Of a DNA stretch of 64,000 bases, positions 1 to 9,030 are shown piece by piece. The notes below the pieces were generated by a model. That model saw only the letters and a program-made list of their open reading frames with translations. It was not told the DNA's origin and did no database searches. Every line of letters begins with the position of its first letter. Positions within the stretch are counted from its first letter, which is position 1. The stretch comes from JAXLWB01 sp046328715. GTDB lineage: Bacteria; Chloroflexota; Anaerolineae; Caldilineales; Caldilineaceae. Made by a program: the position numbers and the translations under genes. The stretch covers positions 46,010 through 110,009 of the forward strand of contig JAXLWB010000034.1 in NCBI GenBank assembly GCA_046328715.1, in the 5' to 3' direction.

Positions 1-1194
1 GGCCAACAGCGCCTTTGCCTTTGCCGGATCGTAGGCTTGGATGGCGCGAATATCTGGGTTGTCGGCCTGGTTGCAGGGGAAGCCGCTGGGCATCATCGTA
101 TAGGCTGGTATTTCTAGCCCTTGCATTACAGACTTGGAGATAGCGTCGCGATCAATGGCGTGGCTGAAGGCCTGGCGCACTTTCAGATCGTTGAAGGGCG
201 GATGGAGCACATCAAAATGCATGTAAAAGGTCGTGAAACTGGGGTAGGTGACCAGGTTTTCCTTGAGGTTAGCGTCATTGAGTGCCTGCTGAAGTTCGGC
301 AGAGCGCAGCCCATAGACATAGTCGATTTCACCAGCCTGGAAGATTGGCAGCAGCGGCGTATCGCCTTGGGGCAGAATGGTGGCGATCACCTGTTCCACT
401 TTAGGTTTGGCTGGACCGTCATAGTTTGGATTGGGAACGTAGACAATGTCCTTCCCCTTGTTCCAGGCTTTGACGATAAAGGGACCGTTGGTCACCAAGG
501 TGGAGGGATCGTCGGCCCAGGTATCTCCCACCTTTTCGATCACGTGTTTGGGCGCAATCGTGGGGAGAAAACCAATCACCTGTAAAAAGTAGGGGATCGG
601 CGTTTCTGTCATGATCTGCAACGTGTAGTCGTCGCTCTTGCTCACCCCCAACTGGTCGACTGGCACTTCGCCCGCTTGCACCTTCTCAGCATTCTTGATG
701 CTGGCGTAGAACCAGGCATAGGGATTGGCCAACTCCGGGCTCAACATACGGCGCAATGAATAGACCCAATCCTCTGCCGTGAGCGGCGTGCCATCGCTCC
801 ACTTGGCGGTTTTGCGTAGGTGGAAGGTCCAGGTCAAACCATCGGCTGAGGTTTCCCAACTGTCGGCACCGCCGGGTAGCGCATTGAAATCGGCATCCAA
901 CCAGACCAAGGGTTCCCAACTTGCCCCTTCCATGCCGTTGCTTTCATACAGGTTGCGGCTGACATCAAAGTGTTTGCCCTCAATCGTGTAGGCGTGGAAG
1001 ATCTGCTGGTCGAGCGGTGCAGCATCATCGGGCAATGTGATGCCAATAGAGTTGACAAGCGGCCCTGTTGCAGCCGCCTGTCCGCCAGATGCACCGCTCT
1101 GTGGCACCGGGGCACAGGCAGCAAAAAGAAGTGAAAAGAGTAGAACGAATGTGACGAGCAAATGGATTTTGTGTGAAGAGAATAGAGCTTTCAT
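1..1194 (-). CDS. Oligopeptide-type ABC substrate-binding lipoprotein (3' end outside window)
   Basis: The frame stays open from the start codon at 1194 to the window edge, giving 398 codons without a stop, so the C-terminus is missing. The N-terminus has a lipoprotein signal: hydrophobic core, then FAAC with the lipidated Cys at about residue 27. The body reads as a family 5 (OppA/DppA-type) solute-binding protein: a WSDGTPLTAEDWVYS segment, a later NPNYDG stretch, and KVRQAFSHAIDRDA. It would sit outside the membrane and deliver a peptide or similar ligand. It lies 32 bp behind the PIG-L gene at the end of the opp cluster and is that cluster's second binding protein. An AAAGGAATCC stretch precedes the ATG. 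The family is clear; the ligand is unknown. Confidence 0.85.
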   Translation of the reverse strand, partial: MKALFSSHKIHLLVTFVLLFSLLFAACAPVPQSGASGGQAAATGPLVNSIGITLPDDAAPLDQQIFHAYTIEGKHFDVSRNLYESNGMEGASWEPLVWLDADFNALPGGADSWETSADGLTWTFHLRKTAKWSDGTPLTAEDWVYSLRRMLSPELANPYAWFYASIKNAEKVQAGEVPVDQLGVSKSDDYTLQIMTETPIPYFLQVIGFLPTIAPKHVIEKVGDTWADDPSTLVTNGPFIVKAWNKGKDIVYVPNPNYDGPAKPKVEQVIATILPQGDTPLLPIFQAGEIDYVYGLRSAELQQALNDANLKENLVTYPSFTTFYMHFDVLHPPFNDLKVRQAFSHAIDRDAISKSVMQGLEIPAYTMMPSGFPCNQADNPDIRAIQAYDPAKAKALLA

Positions 1195-1226
1195 TCCTGG
1201 ATTCCTTTGTGTGTAGTGAAACAAAT

Positions 1227-2126
1227 CTAGCTTGCCTTCTGAGATAGCTCAAACGGGACTTCAGTCACCATGATTCGGAGCTTGTTCACCTCCTTTCCGG
1301 CGGGTGTGGTAGTCAAGCGTAATAAATGTTCGTTGACAGGCAAATGGGTGTAGCCATTCGGGTACATGCTTTGAAACTCTTCCGCATAGGGCATGCGCCA
1401 GTGTAACCCCATCCGACCATTGACAATCTCGATACATTTGCGGGCTAAATCGCCAGGGTAGTATTGGCTACGCAGACAATCCATCGCCCGCACTTTGCGC
1501 TCAACTACGGGCGTAATGTCAACCAGCACATCGCCATGCCGATGACCTTCAGCGGTCAGCCGCGTCGTTTGGCCGTTCATACACATAAAGAAAGTTTGGG
1601 CAGGAAAGCTGCGCCCTGTCGGTTTGCTCAAGAAGCGAGGGGTATTGGCCAGATAGCGCGCCTTGAGCGTAGCAATCGCTGAATCGGCGTGTCCGACATC
1701 GGCAAAGCCGCCTTCTTCGGTGGGGTTGTGGACAATCAGCAAATGGGGTTGCACCTCGGCCATGATGAGCGCAATGGCTTCAATCAATTCGTTGCTTACC
1801 GTGAGCAGTTCGTCGGGAAAACGGAGAAAGCGCACATCGCTCACGCCGAGGATGGCCATACCTTCGACCACTTCCTGTTCCTTGCGACCGATCGCTGTGG
1901 TGTGATCGACGGTTGCGCCGGACGCCTGAGCAGCCGTGCCAAAACGCAGTGCATCGTTGCGCTCCAAATCGTGGGTGTCCACTCCATGGGTGCAGACAAC
2001 CACTGTCACCTCATCGCCGCGCTGGCGATGCAAACAGAGCGTTCCACCCGCGCCATCAATCGCATCTGCCGGGTGACAGACCACTGCTAAAATCTTAAGC
2101 GGCATGATCTTAAGAGGCTCGTCCAT
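1227..2126 (-). CDS. PIG-L/LmbE-family deacetylase-like protein
   Basis: A 299-residue protein of the PIG-L (LmbE, MshB) fold, a Zn-dependent family that removes N-acetyl groups from GlcNAc-type substrates. The first motif reads HPADAIDGAGGTL where the family usually has HPDD; the third metal-ligand region is probably VGHADS. In MshB the first Asp of HPDD is the general base and the second binds zinc, so here the base position is Ala while the metal position is kept. Known divergent subfamilies vary here, so catalysis is possible but unproven. AGGAG lies just upstream of the chosen ATG. The gene sits between oppF and a second binding protein, suggesting it acts on the imported compound. Confidence 0.8.
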   Translation of the reverse strand: MDEPLKIMPLKILAVVCHPADAIDGAGGTLCLHRQRGDEVTVVVCTHGVDTHDLERNDALRFGTAAQASGATVDHTTAIGRKEQEVVEGMAILGVSDVRFLRFPDELLTVSNELIEAIALIMAEVQPHLLIVHNPTEEGGFADVGHADSAIATLKARYLANTPRFLSKPTGRSFPAQTFFMCMNGQTTRLTAEGHRHGDVLVDITPVVERKVRAMDCLRSQYYPGDLARKCIEIVNGRMGLHWRMPYAEEFQSMYPNGYTHLPVNEHLLRLTTTPAGKEVNKLRIMVTEVPFELSQKAS

Positions 2127-2159
2127 GCTTTTTGCTCCTGGAAATTGCTGGTAATGGAT

Positions 2160-2188
2160 AGTATAGTTGAGCTTGGTCCGGAGGACAA
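2160..2188 (-). promoter_or_regulatory. Possible sigma70-type promoter for the PIG-L gene
   Basis: On the minus strand TTGTCC (2183-2188) and TATACT (2160-2165) are separated by 17 bp, about 35 bp before the PIG-L start codon. It would allow the last two genes of the cluster to be transcribed apart from oppBCDF. Judged by eye only. Confidence 0.35.
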
Positions 2189-2292
2189 ATCACAAAAATG
2201 GTATACAAAATACCGTCAAGACGAACGAAGAAGGGTCGCCATAGAAAGAATGGCGCAGAAAGAGGCTTATAATTCCATTTCTACCGAGTCGA

Positions 2293-3336
2293 TCAGCTAC
2301 TTCGATCATGCACGCCACGCAGCGAAAGTGTATCGGCATAGTGACAGGCAGCAAAATGATTGTGGGCTACCTTGTTGAGAGGTGGCTCTTCATGTTTACA
2401 GAGATCAGTAGCATAACGACAACGAGGGTGAAAATAGCAGCCAGAGGGTGGTTTGCTGGGGTTGGGAACTTCCCCACTTAAAATGATACGTTGTTTTTGG
2501 GAGTTCAGTTCAGGGTTGGGCACACTAGAAAGTAGCGCTTCGGTGTAGGGATGTTTGGGGTGATGATAAAGCTCTTCTGTGTCTGCCATTTCGACCATCT
2601 TCCCAACATACATCACCGCTACGCGATCACTAATATGTTCAACGACGCTGAGATCGTGAGAGACGAAGAGATAGGCAAGGTTGAACTGCTCCTGCAAATC
2701 CTGCAAGAGATTGAGTGTCTGTGCCTGGATCGAGACATCCAGTGCCGAGACCGGTTCATCGGCGATGATCAACTTTGGATGTAGCGCCAGGGCGCGTGCC
2801 ACGGCAATGCGTTGACGTTGTCCACCGCTAAAGGCATGTGGAAAACGGTGCATATGTTCAGGCAGCAAGCCGACCAGACGCAGCAGTTCAGCGACACGGT
2901 CCTCTGCTTCTTTGCCACGTGCCACGTTATTGACGATCAGTGGTTCGCTGACAATCTTCAACAGTGTCATACGTGGGTTGAGCGACGAACTGGGGTCTTG
3001 AAAGACCATCTGCATATTGAAGCGAAGCTGACGCAAAGTGGCCGGATCAGCTTTCACCACATCGGTGGAACCCAACTTCGGGTCATGAAAGATCACTTGC
3101 CCACTGGTCGGCTCAACACCGCGCATGATGCAATGCCCTGTGGTCGATTTGCCACAACCGCTCTCGCCAACCAGTCCCAATGTCTGGCCCGCGGCCACCT
3201 CAAAGGAAACCCCATCGACTGCTTTGGTGTATCCCACGACGCGCCGTGTAAATCCACGCACTATTGGAAAATGTTTTTTGAGGTTCTTTACTTCCAGAAT
3301 TGGCTCTTGCTGCTTTTCAACCATGTGCCGACTCAT
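2293..3336 (-). CDS. oppF: Oligopeptide ABC transporter ATP-binding protein OppF
   Basis: The 347-residue protein has the full ABC ATPase set: Walker A GESGCGKST at about residues 57-65, the Q-loop FQDPSSSLNPRM, signature SGGQRQR, Walker B LIIADEPVSALD, and the switch His in VSHDLSV. The C-terminal PSGCYFHPRC block is the oligopeptide-transporter extension with its Cys residues. It pairs with OppD to energise OppBC in the membrane. Its start overlaps the end of oppD by 20 bp, typical of translational coupling. Met5 is an alternative start. About 165 bp separate it from the PIG-L gene, where a promoter is suspected. Confidence 0.93.
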   Translation of the reverse strand: MSRHMVEKQQEPILEVKNLKKHFPIVRGFTRRVVGYTKAVDGVSFEVAAGQTLGLVGESGCGKSTTGHCIMRGVEPTSGQVIFHDPKLGSTDVVKADPATLRQLRFNMQMVFQDPSSSLNPRMTLLKIVSEPLIVNNVARGKEAEDRVAELLRLVGLLPEHMHRFPHAFSGGQRQRIAVARALALHPKLIIADEPVSALDVSIQAQTLNLLQDLQEQFNLAYLFVSHDLSVVEHISDRVAVMYVGKMVEMADTEELYHHPKHPYTEALLSSVPNPELNSQKQRIILSGEVPNPSKPPSGCYFHPRCRYATDLCKHEEPPLNKVAHNHFAACHYADTLSLRGVHDRSS

Positions 3337-4408
3337 TTCTCAATAGGGGGCGAGATTGGAAGAGATTATGTTCTTCATACAAAAAGCATCGCGCCCAGTG
3401 TCCCTGTTCAAACTCGACCACAGGTGGCTCTTTGACATTGCATAGCCCCGCGATCGCTTGTGGACAGCGCGGATGAAAAGCACAACCAGAGGGAACTGCA
3501 AAGGGGCTGGGCACCATTCCCGAAATTGCTTCCAATCGGACGTTGCTCTTTTGCCCCAAACGAGGAACCGAACGCATCAACGCCTGTAAATAGGGATGCT
3601 TGGGGTCATGAAAGAGCGCTTCGACAGTGCCTCGTTCCACCACTTTGCCCAAGTACATGACAATTGCCTCTTCCACCATCTCAGCCACGACACCTAGATT
3701 ATGTGTAATATAGAGGATCGCCATGCCAAATTGCTCTTGCAGATCGCTCAACAGCTCCAAAATTTGCGCTTCGGTGGTCACATCAAGGGCTGTAGTTGGC
3801 TCGTCCGCGATTAGCAAACTGGGGCCACAAGCCAATGCAATGGCGATCATGGCCCGCTGACGCATCCCACCCGAGAGTTGGTGTGGATAACTGTCTAAGA
3901 TGCGTTGCGGATCGGGCATGTTGACGCGTGCCAACATCTCTCGCGCCATTGCTCGTGCTTCTTCGTTGCTAACTGGTTTGTGATAGCGGATACCTTCGAC
4001 AATCTGTTCACCAATCGTATAGACCGGATCGAGCGAGGTCATTGGCTCCTGAAAGATCATGGCGATTTGTCCACCGCGGATCGAGCGCATTTCAACACTA
4101 TCGGGGTCAAGTGTTGTGATATCGATGATACGTTCGCCAGTCAGGCTGTTGCCTACACTATTAGCGGCATGATAGAGGATCTTACCACCGACGATTTTGC
4201 CTGGTTTTTGCAGCAGTCGCAGAATCGAAAGACTCGTAATCGATTTGCCGCAGCCGCTCTCACCCACCACTCCCAACGATTTTCCGCGTCGAATATCAAA
4301 GCTCACGCCATTGACCGCGCGCACAATGCCGCGTTGGGTAAAGAAATAGGTTTGCAGATCTTTTACTTCCAACAGTAGATCGTTCCGTGATAGATCGTTC
4401 TGTGCCAT
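3317..4408 (-). CDS. oppD: Oligopeptide ABC transporter ATP-binding protein OppD
   Basis: An ABC ATPase of about 363 residues with Walker A GESGCGKS, Q-loop FQEPMTSLDPVY, signature LSGGMRQR, Walker B LLIADEPTTALD and the C-terminal oligopeptide block PSGCAFHPRCPQA. It is the partner of OppF. The frame opens upstream at 4492, inside the end of oppC, but the ATG at 4408 is preceded by GGAGA at good spacing and gives a normal family N-terminus (MAQNDLSRN), so it is preferred. The gene follows oppC by 40 bp and overlaps oppF by 20 bp. Confidence 0.93.
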   Translation of the reverse strand: MAQNDLSRNDLLLEVKDLQTYFFTQRGIVRAVNGVSFDIRRGKSLGVVGESGCGKSITSLSILRLLQKPGKIVGGKILYHAANSVGNSLTGERIIDITTLDPDSVEMRSIRGGQIAMIFQEPMTSLDPVYTIGEQIVEGIRYHKPVSNEEARAMAREMLARVNMPDPQRILDSYPHQLSGGMRQRAMIAIALACGPSLLIADEPTTALDVTTEAQILELLSDLQEQFGMAILYITHNLGVVAEMVEEAIVMYLGKVVERGTVEALFHDPKHPYLQALMRSVPRLGQKSNVRLEAISGMVPSPFAVPSGCAFHPRCPQAIAGLCNVKEPPVVEFEQGHWARCFLYEEHNLFQSRPLLRNESAHG

Positions 4409-4448
4409 CAATTTCTCCAAACTTATAGACCAAGTTACCCGGTCTCGC

Positions 4449-5588
4449 CTATTCTCCTGCAAACGGATCCGCCGCATCGCGCAGTCCATCACCCACGAAG
4501 TTAAACGAGATGATCGTGATTAAAACAAAGATCGCTGGGATCAGCAACCAAGGTTCGCTAAGCAATACACGCACATGTTGGGCTTCATTGAGCAACACGC
4601 CCCAACTGGTCATCGGTGGACGAATTCCTAATCCTAAAAAGCTCAACGCGGTCTCACCCAGGATCATGCCCGGAATCGAGAGGGTGGCGATCACCAAGAC
4701 GTGACTAAAGGTGTTGGGGAGCAAATGTTGGGTGATGATGCGAAACGTGGTGCAATTAGTGTAGCGGGCCGCAGTGACAAAATCGGAGTCGCGCAGACCC
4801 AGCACAATCCCACGCACTTGGCGCGCCAACCCACCCCAGGTGACAAAGGAAAGCACAATCGCAATCCCAAAATAGACTTTGACTGGCGACCAGTTGGGTG
4901 GCACAGCCGCCGCCAACGCCAGCCATAGTGGAATCTGCGGAATGGAGGTGATGACTTCGATCACACGCTGCACGATATTGTCGATGGAACCGCCAAAGTA
5001 ACCACTTGCTACGCCCAGAAAAGCGCCCAGCAACAGACTGAGAAGCACGCCAACCAACCCCACCGAGAGCGAAATCCGAGCGCCGTAGAGAATGCGCGAG
5101 AAAAGATCACGCCCCGTGCTGTCGGTGCCCATCAAAAAAATCACGGCTGGATCTTCGACCGTAAAAAGGTGGCGATCACTGGCGATCAGCCCAAAGAGCA
5201 GGTAGGGTTCACCATGACCCCAAAAGTCGATGGAGTAGCGTTCTTCGGGGATAGGAGTAAAGACTCTACGAAAAGTTGCCGGATCGGTTTTGGCTTCGAT
5301 TCCATAGACAAAGGGGGGCCAATGCCAATTCCCTTCGGCATCTACAAGGTGCAAACCAACTGGTGGTGCGCTGACATATTTATCATGGGTGCGATCGACT
5401 GTATATGGTGCAAAGAACTCAGCAAAGGTTGCCAACATATACATGATCAACAAAAGCACACTGCCAGCTAATGCCAATTTGTTGCGTCGAAAACGCAGCC
5501 ACATCAATCGGCGCACCGATAGCATAGCCAGCCGTTCTTCGTGGCTTTGAGTTAGGGTAGAAATAGGCGTGTTTGTGGCTACGGTCAT
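4449..5588 (-). CDS. oppC: Oligopeptide ABC transporter permease OppC
   Basis: A permease of the DppC/OppC type. One N-terminal membrane segment (LALAGSVLLLIMYMLATFAEF) is followed by a long periplasmic insert and five further segments. The cytoplasmic EAA-type loop (near RYTNCTTFRIITQHLLPNTF) contacts the ATPases. The insert of roughly 100 residues after the first segment is larger than in E. coli OppC and is seen in many relatives with the FLMGTDSTGRDLFSRILYG motif, present here. The frame can start at a TTG (5612) overlapping oppB; the ATG at 5588 is preferred although its ribosome site is weak. Confidence 0.9.
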   Translation of the reverse strand: MTVATNTPISTLTQSHEERLAMLSVRRLMWLRFRRNKLALAGSVLLLIMYMLATFAEFFAPYTVDRTHDKYVSAPPVGLHLVDAEGNWHWPPFVYGIEAKTDPATFRRVFTPIPEERYSIDFWGHGEPYLLFGLIASDRHLFTVEDPAVIFLMGTDSTGRDLFSRILYGARISLSVGLVGVLLSLLLGAFLGVASGYFGGSIDNIVQRVIEVITSIPQIPLWLALAAAVPPNWSPVKVYFGIAIVLSFVTWGGLARQVRGIVLGLRDSDFVTAARYTNCTTFRIITQHLLPNTFSHVLVIATLSIPGMILGETALSFLGLGIRPPMTSWGVLLNEAQHVRVLLSEPWLLIPAIFVLITIISFNFVGDGLRDAADPFAGE

Positions 5589-5604
5589 CTTATCTTCAAT
5601 GCTT

Positions 5605-6588
5605 TCAATCAAAGCGGATGCGTGGGTCGAGCCAAGCCAGCGTAATATCCGCCAGCAGATTGCCCACCACCAACAAAAAACTGATGATGATTAGGATCGT
5701 GCCCGAGAGGTAAATGTCCTGTTCGAGTGTGGCTTGGATAAAGAGTGGCCCCAGAGTCGGCAACCCGAGTACCTGCTCCACGATCGATGTGCCACTGATC
5801 AACCAGGCCAGCACCCCACCGAGTGCCATCACTAAAGGATGGAAAGCGTTACGCACAGCATGTTTCCAGATCACGACTCGTTCGGGAACGCCTTTGGCAC
5901 GGGTTGCCTGCACATAGTTGACGCGCATCTCGTCGAGCAAATTGCCGCGCATCACACGCATCACCCAGGCGGTGCCGGTAAGCACGACTGTGCCAACCGG
6001 AATCCAGAGATGTTTGGCGAGGTCGACCGCCTTGGCCATCGACCACGGTGCAGCCGCCATATTTTCCGAGAAGAGTCCGATATACACGTTGCCAGTCAAC
6101 TTCCAGGTCACAACCAACAGAATCAGTGCGATCAGAAAACCGGGTAGGCCAAGCCCCAAAAAGGCAAGAAACGTCAAGGTATTATCACCCAACGAATATT
6201 GACGAGTGGCAGAGTAGACCCCCAAACCGACCCCAATCAGCCAAGAAAGTATAAAGGCAGGAATTGTCAGCGCAAGAGTCAGGGGTAAACGTTGAGCAAT
6301 CAGTTCACGGACAGGGCGTTGATAGATCATCGACTCGCCAAAATCGCCCTGTACAAAGCGCGTCAGCCAACGCACAAAGCGGATGGTTGAGGGGTCATCC
6401 AAATTGTAGAGCTTGCGCAATGTCTCGCCGCGTTCCCGCGCTCCCGACTGCCCAGAAGCTTCCAACTGTGCTACATAGCGCGTCACATAGTCTCCCGGCG
6501 GTAACTCCATGCTGATATAGCCGACCACAGCCACCATAAAAAGCGTTGGGATCGCCATCAGAACACGACGAATGATGTATTCGAGCAC
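5605..6588 (-). CDS. oppB: Oligopeptide ABC transporter permease OppB
   Basis: A permease of about 327 residues with six predicted membrane segments. It begins LEYIIRRVLMAIPTLFMV, as usual for OppB/DppB, and ends LDPRIRF. The EAA loop is near RATRAKGVPERVVIWKHAVRNA. The longest frame starts at an ATG at 6639, but that stretch is made of a hairpin repeat; the GTG at 6588 has GGAGAA at correct spacing and is the probable start. It lies downstream of the binding-protein gene, separated by two strong hairpins, and 16 bp upstream of the oppC ATG. Confidence 0.92.
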   Translation of the reverse strand: MLEYIIRRVLMAIPTLFMVAVVGYISMELPPGDYVTRYVAQLEASGQSGARERGETLRKLYNLDDPSTIRFVRWLTRFVQGDFGESMIYQRPVRELIAQRLPLTLALTIPAFILSWLIGVGLGVYSATRQYSLGDNTLTFLAFLGLGLPGFLIALILLVVTWKLTGNVYIGLFSENMAAAPWSMAKAVDLAKHLWIPVGTVVLTGTAWVMRVMRGNLLDEMRVNYVQATRAKGVPERVVIWKHAVRNAFHPLVMALGGVLAWLISGTSIVEQVLGLPTLGPLFIQATLEQDIYLSGTILIIISFLLVVGNLLADITLAWLDPRIRFD

Positions 6589-6610
6589 AGGTTCTCCAAA
6601 GGAAATGAAG

Positions 6611-6649
6611 AGATGACAGGATGAAGAGATTGCTTTCATCCTGTCATCT
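6611..6649. repeat. Perfect 15-bp inverted repeat before oppB
   Basis: AGATGACAGGATGAA at 6611-6625 is matched exactly by its complement at 6635-6649 across a 9-base loop. The unit TGACAGGATGA resembles the repeat hairpin at 19263-19345. It lies in the leader of oppB and falsely lengthens that reading frame. Confidence 0.85.
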
Positions 6650-6692
6650 GGCGATACTGATTGACTGTCTTACCGACGAAATGGGTGCGTAG

Positions 6693-6760
6693 GGGTATGA
6701 GGTGGGGCGGCGACACGCTTATCTCTTATCGACATCGTGGTTCCGCCCCATCTCGTACCC
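6693..6760. repeat. GC-rich hairpin between binding-protein gene and oppB
   Basis: GGGTATGAGGTGGGGCGG at 6693-6710 pairs with CCGCCCCATCTCGTACCC at 6743-6760 with two mismatches, over a 32-base loop. It follows the end of the highly expressed type of gene (binding protein) and precedes the permeases. Such hairpins commonly protect the upstream mRNA or partially stop transcription; no long T run follows. Confidence 0.7.
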
Positions 6761-6806
6761 GCCCTCTGAATTCGCCAGCAGTGTCATCCTTGTCGCTTCG
6801 TTAGGA

Positions 6807-8828
6807 TTACTTGGCAAAGTAGAACTGTTCGGGATCGGCGGTGCCGGGGAAGGAGAGATCCCAGCCAGCCACCAAGCCGAAGTCAGGCACATTTTGCAGA
6901 TTGTTATTGACGATCAAGGCGCTAGGATGGTCGCCGATAGTACCGATGTAGAGCGGACCATCTTCGATATGCACCTCATAGGCCTTGAGCAGTTTGGCTT
7001 CTCGTTCTTTTGGATCAACCGTGCTCAATACTTCGGTGTAGCGTTGTTGCAGTTTTTCCAACATGGAGCCAGGGCGAGCGGGAATCCCTTCCTTACCACC
7101 GGTTTGGTAGTAGAGACCAATGCGTGCGCCACCCATGCAGTAGGTTACACCTTCTACGGGTGCCCACACAGTCGCAGCCGAGACCAAACCCCAGGCCGCA
7201 GCACTACCCCAAGCGCGGATCATCACTTCGCCTGCCATCACACGTTGCGAGAAGGTGCTCCACTCGTCGGGCGCGACCACTGTCTTAAGCCCAACCGCTT
7301 CCCAATCCTGTTTGATCAACGCCATCGCACTCACCGATTGGCTGTCACCTTGATCGACAGAGACGACCAGTTCCAGCGGTGTGCCATCGGCGCGCTCGCG
7401 GAAGCCATCGCCATTCACATCCTTGAGTCCAATTTCATCGAGCAATGATTTGGCATGTTCAGCATCCAATGTCGCTGCCAAGCTGACCCAACGGTCATAA
7501 ACTGCCTTGCCCTCTGGGGAGCGGAACTCTGGGCTTTCGGGGCTGAGCGCTGCCTGACGGGGTGTGCCTAAACCAAGAGCAGCCACATCATTGATACGAT
7601 TTCGGTCGATCGATTCCGAGAGGGCGATGCGGAATTTTTGTTCGTACATCAAATCGACAATGCCCTCATCCGGATAATCGTAATAGAGAATCAACCAAGG
7701 CCAGGCAAAGTCGCCACGCTTCCAGAATTTGACGGTGTAGTTACCAGCAGCTTCGTTGTCCTTCAAGGTTGGCACATCTTTGAGCGGGATATCGCGCACC
7801 TGAAAGTCCAATTCGCCAGCAATGCCTTTGAGCGTGATCAACTCGCTGGCATTGCCACCTGCAGGTACAATCTTGGCTTCGATGCGGTCGATGTAGGGCA
7901 GTTGGTTCCCCTGAGCATCCACTTTCCAATAGTAGGGGTTGCGTTCCATTGTAATGTGGTCACCAGAGACAAATTCTACAGTGTGCCAGGCATAAAGCAC
8001 CGGCATATCAGGGTATTGCAATGGGTTGTTATAGCGTGCGAGCAGTTCCGTAGCATCCTTCATTTCTGTGTTGTGCTTAGGATGAAATTTTTCCAAATAG
8101 TGGGAAGGCACTAGATGCTGGGCTGCATTATAAAAACCACGGGCCGCCATATCGACAAAGAGCGGATTGGGAGCAGCGAAGGTAAACTTCAAGGTGAAAT
8201 CGTCGATCTTTTCCAATTTCATTGGCTCGCCATTGACGCGCGTCCCTGCTGGTGTGGAAAGACCAATGCTTTCGTCCATCACCATTTCATTCCACCAGAA
8301 AAGATAGTCATCCACTGTAAAGGCGTCGCCGTCCGACCACTTAACGCCTTCGAGGAAGTGAGCGGTCAACTCAGTAGCTTCAGCATTCCAATCCCAACTC
8401 GTCAAAATATTGGGGCGTACACCAGAAACATCCCGTTCCCATTTGACCAGCGACTCGTTGCCAACAGTCATACGCAGCCAGCCCATGCCATCGTCGCCAG
8501 CCACCATGCGCAGGGTACCACCATAGACACCAGGGTTTTTAACGGGTTGCAGCACGAGAGGGCTGGGTGGAATACGCTCTTCGACCGGAGGAAGTTTGCC
8601 AGCCGCAACCATTTCTGCCAGCATCGGTGCTTCTTTGGATGCGGATGGGGCTGCTGCTTGGGCGGGGGCTGCTGCTGCTTCCTGGGTGGTTCCCTGAGTA
8701 GCCTCCTGGGCGGGCGCTGGCGCTGCAGGTTGAGCGGGAGTGCCGCAGCCTGCTAACAATGCTAGGATCGTAACGATTGCAAACAGTCTTAAAAAGCTTC
8801 GGTGTTTACTTCTTGACACATTTGACAT
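6807..8828 (-). CDS. Oligopeptide-type ABC substrate-binding lipoprotein
   Basis: About 673 residues from the ATG at 8828, which has AAGGAGA upstream; the longer frame (to 8942) runs into a hairpin and is rejected. The signal peptide ends LLAGC with Cys28 as the lipid anchor, followed by an Ala/Pro/Gln-rich linker of about 60 residues before the family 5 solute-binding fold. Recognisable parts are WSDGDAFTVDDYLFWWNEMV, MERNPYYWK and KFRIALSESIDRNRIND. It is larger than typical OppA (about 540), as in the family that carries big ligands or oligosaccharide-like compounds. It precedes oppBCDF and is the main receptor candidate of this system. Confidence 0.92.
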   Translation of the reverse strand: MSNVSRSKHRSFLRLFAIVTILALLAGCGTPAQPAAPAPAQEATQGTTQEAAAAPAQAAAPSASKEAPMLAEMVAAGKLPPVEERIPPSPLVLQPVKNPGVYGGTLRMVAGDDGMGWLRMTVGNESLVKWERDVSGVRPNILTSWDWNAEATELTAHFLEGVKWSDGDAFTVDDYLFWWNEMVMDESIGLSTPAGTRVNGEPMKLEKIDDFTLKFTFAAPNPLFVDMAARGFYNAAQHLVPSHYLEKFHPKHNTEMKDATELLARYNNPLQYPDMPVLYAWHTVEFVSGDHITMERNPYYWKVDAQGNQLPYIDRIEAKIVPAGGNASELITLKGIAGELDFQVRDIPLKDVPTLKDNEAAGNYTVKFWKRGDFAWPWLILYYDYPDEGIVDLMYEQKFRIALSESIDRNRINDVAALGLGTPRQAALSPESPEFRSPEGKAVYDRWVSLAATLDAEHAKSLLDEIGLKDVNGDGFRERADGTPLELVVSVDQGDSQSVSAMALIKQDWEAVGLKTVVAPDEWSTFSQRVMAGEVMIRAWGSAAAWGLVSAATVWAPVEGVTYCMGGARIGLYYQTGGKEGIPARPGSMLEKLQQRYTEVLSTVDPKEREAKLLKAYEVHIEDGPLYIGTIGDHPSALIVNNNLQNVPDFGLVAGWDLSFPGTADPEQFYFAK

Positions 8829-8888
8829 AGAGCTGTCTCCTTGGTGAGTTGTATCCTCGCAGTTGCTATTCAGTGTACTCAGCTCTGA

Positions 8889-8942
8889 ATGAAAAGCGGA
8901 GTTTTGTTTTTCGAAAGTACCTTGGAAAACACCGCTTTTCAT
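8889..8942. repeat. Strong intercistronic hairpin upstream of the binding-protein gene
   Basis: Arms at 8889-8905 and 8926-8942 (ATGAAAAGCGG-N-GTTTT and its complement) match in 16 of 17 positions. It lies about 60 bp before the binding-protein start and about 90 bp after the PhyH stop, so it could cap or stabilise the downstream message, or separate PhyH from transporter expression. Confidence 0.8.
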
Positions 8943-9030
8943 CGCAACCGTCGTTCAACACGTTTTGCAATCTGAAGAGTGCTACTAAATGCAGTGCAGG
9001 GGTACGGAAATTGAGGATAATGTATAATTT

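Noticed and set aside
2145..2292. Plus-strand frame starting at 2145
   Set aside because: It runs into the end of oppF, has no recognisable domain and covers the likely promoter of the PIG-L gene.
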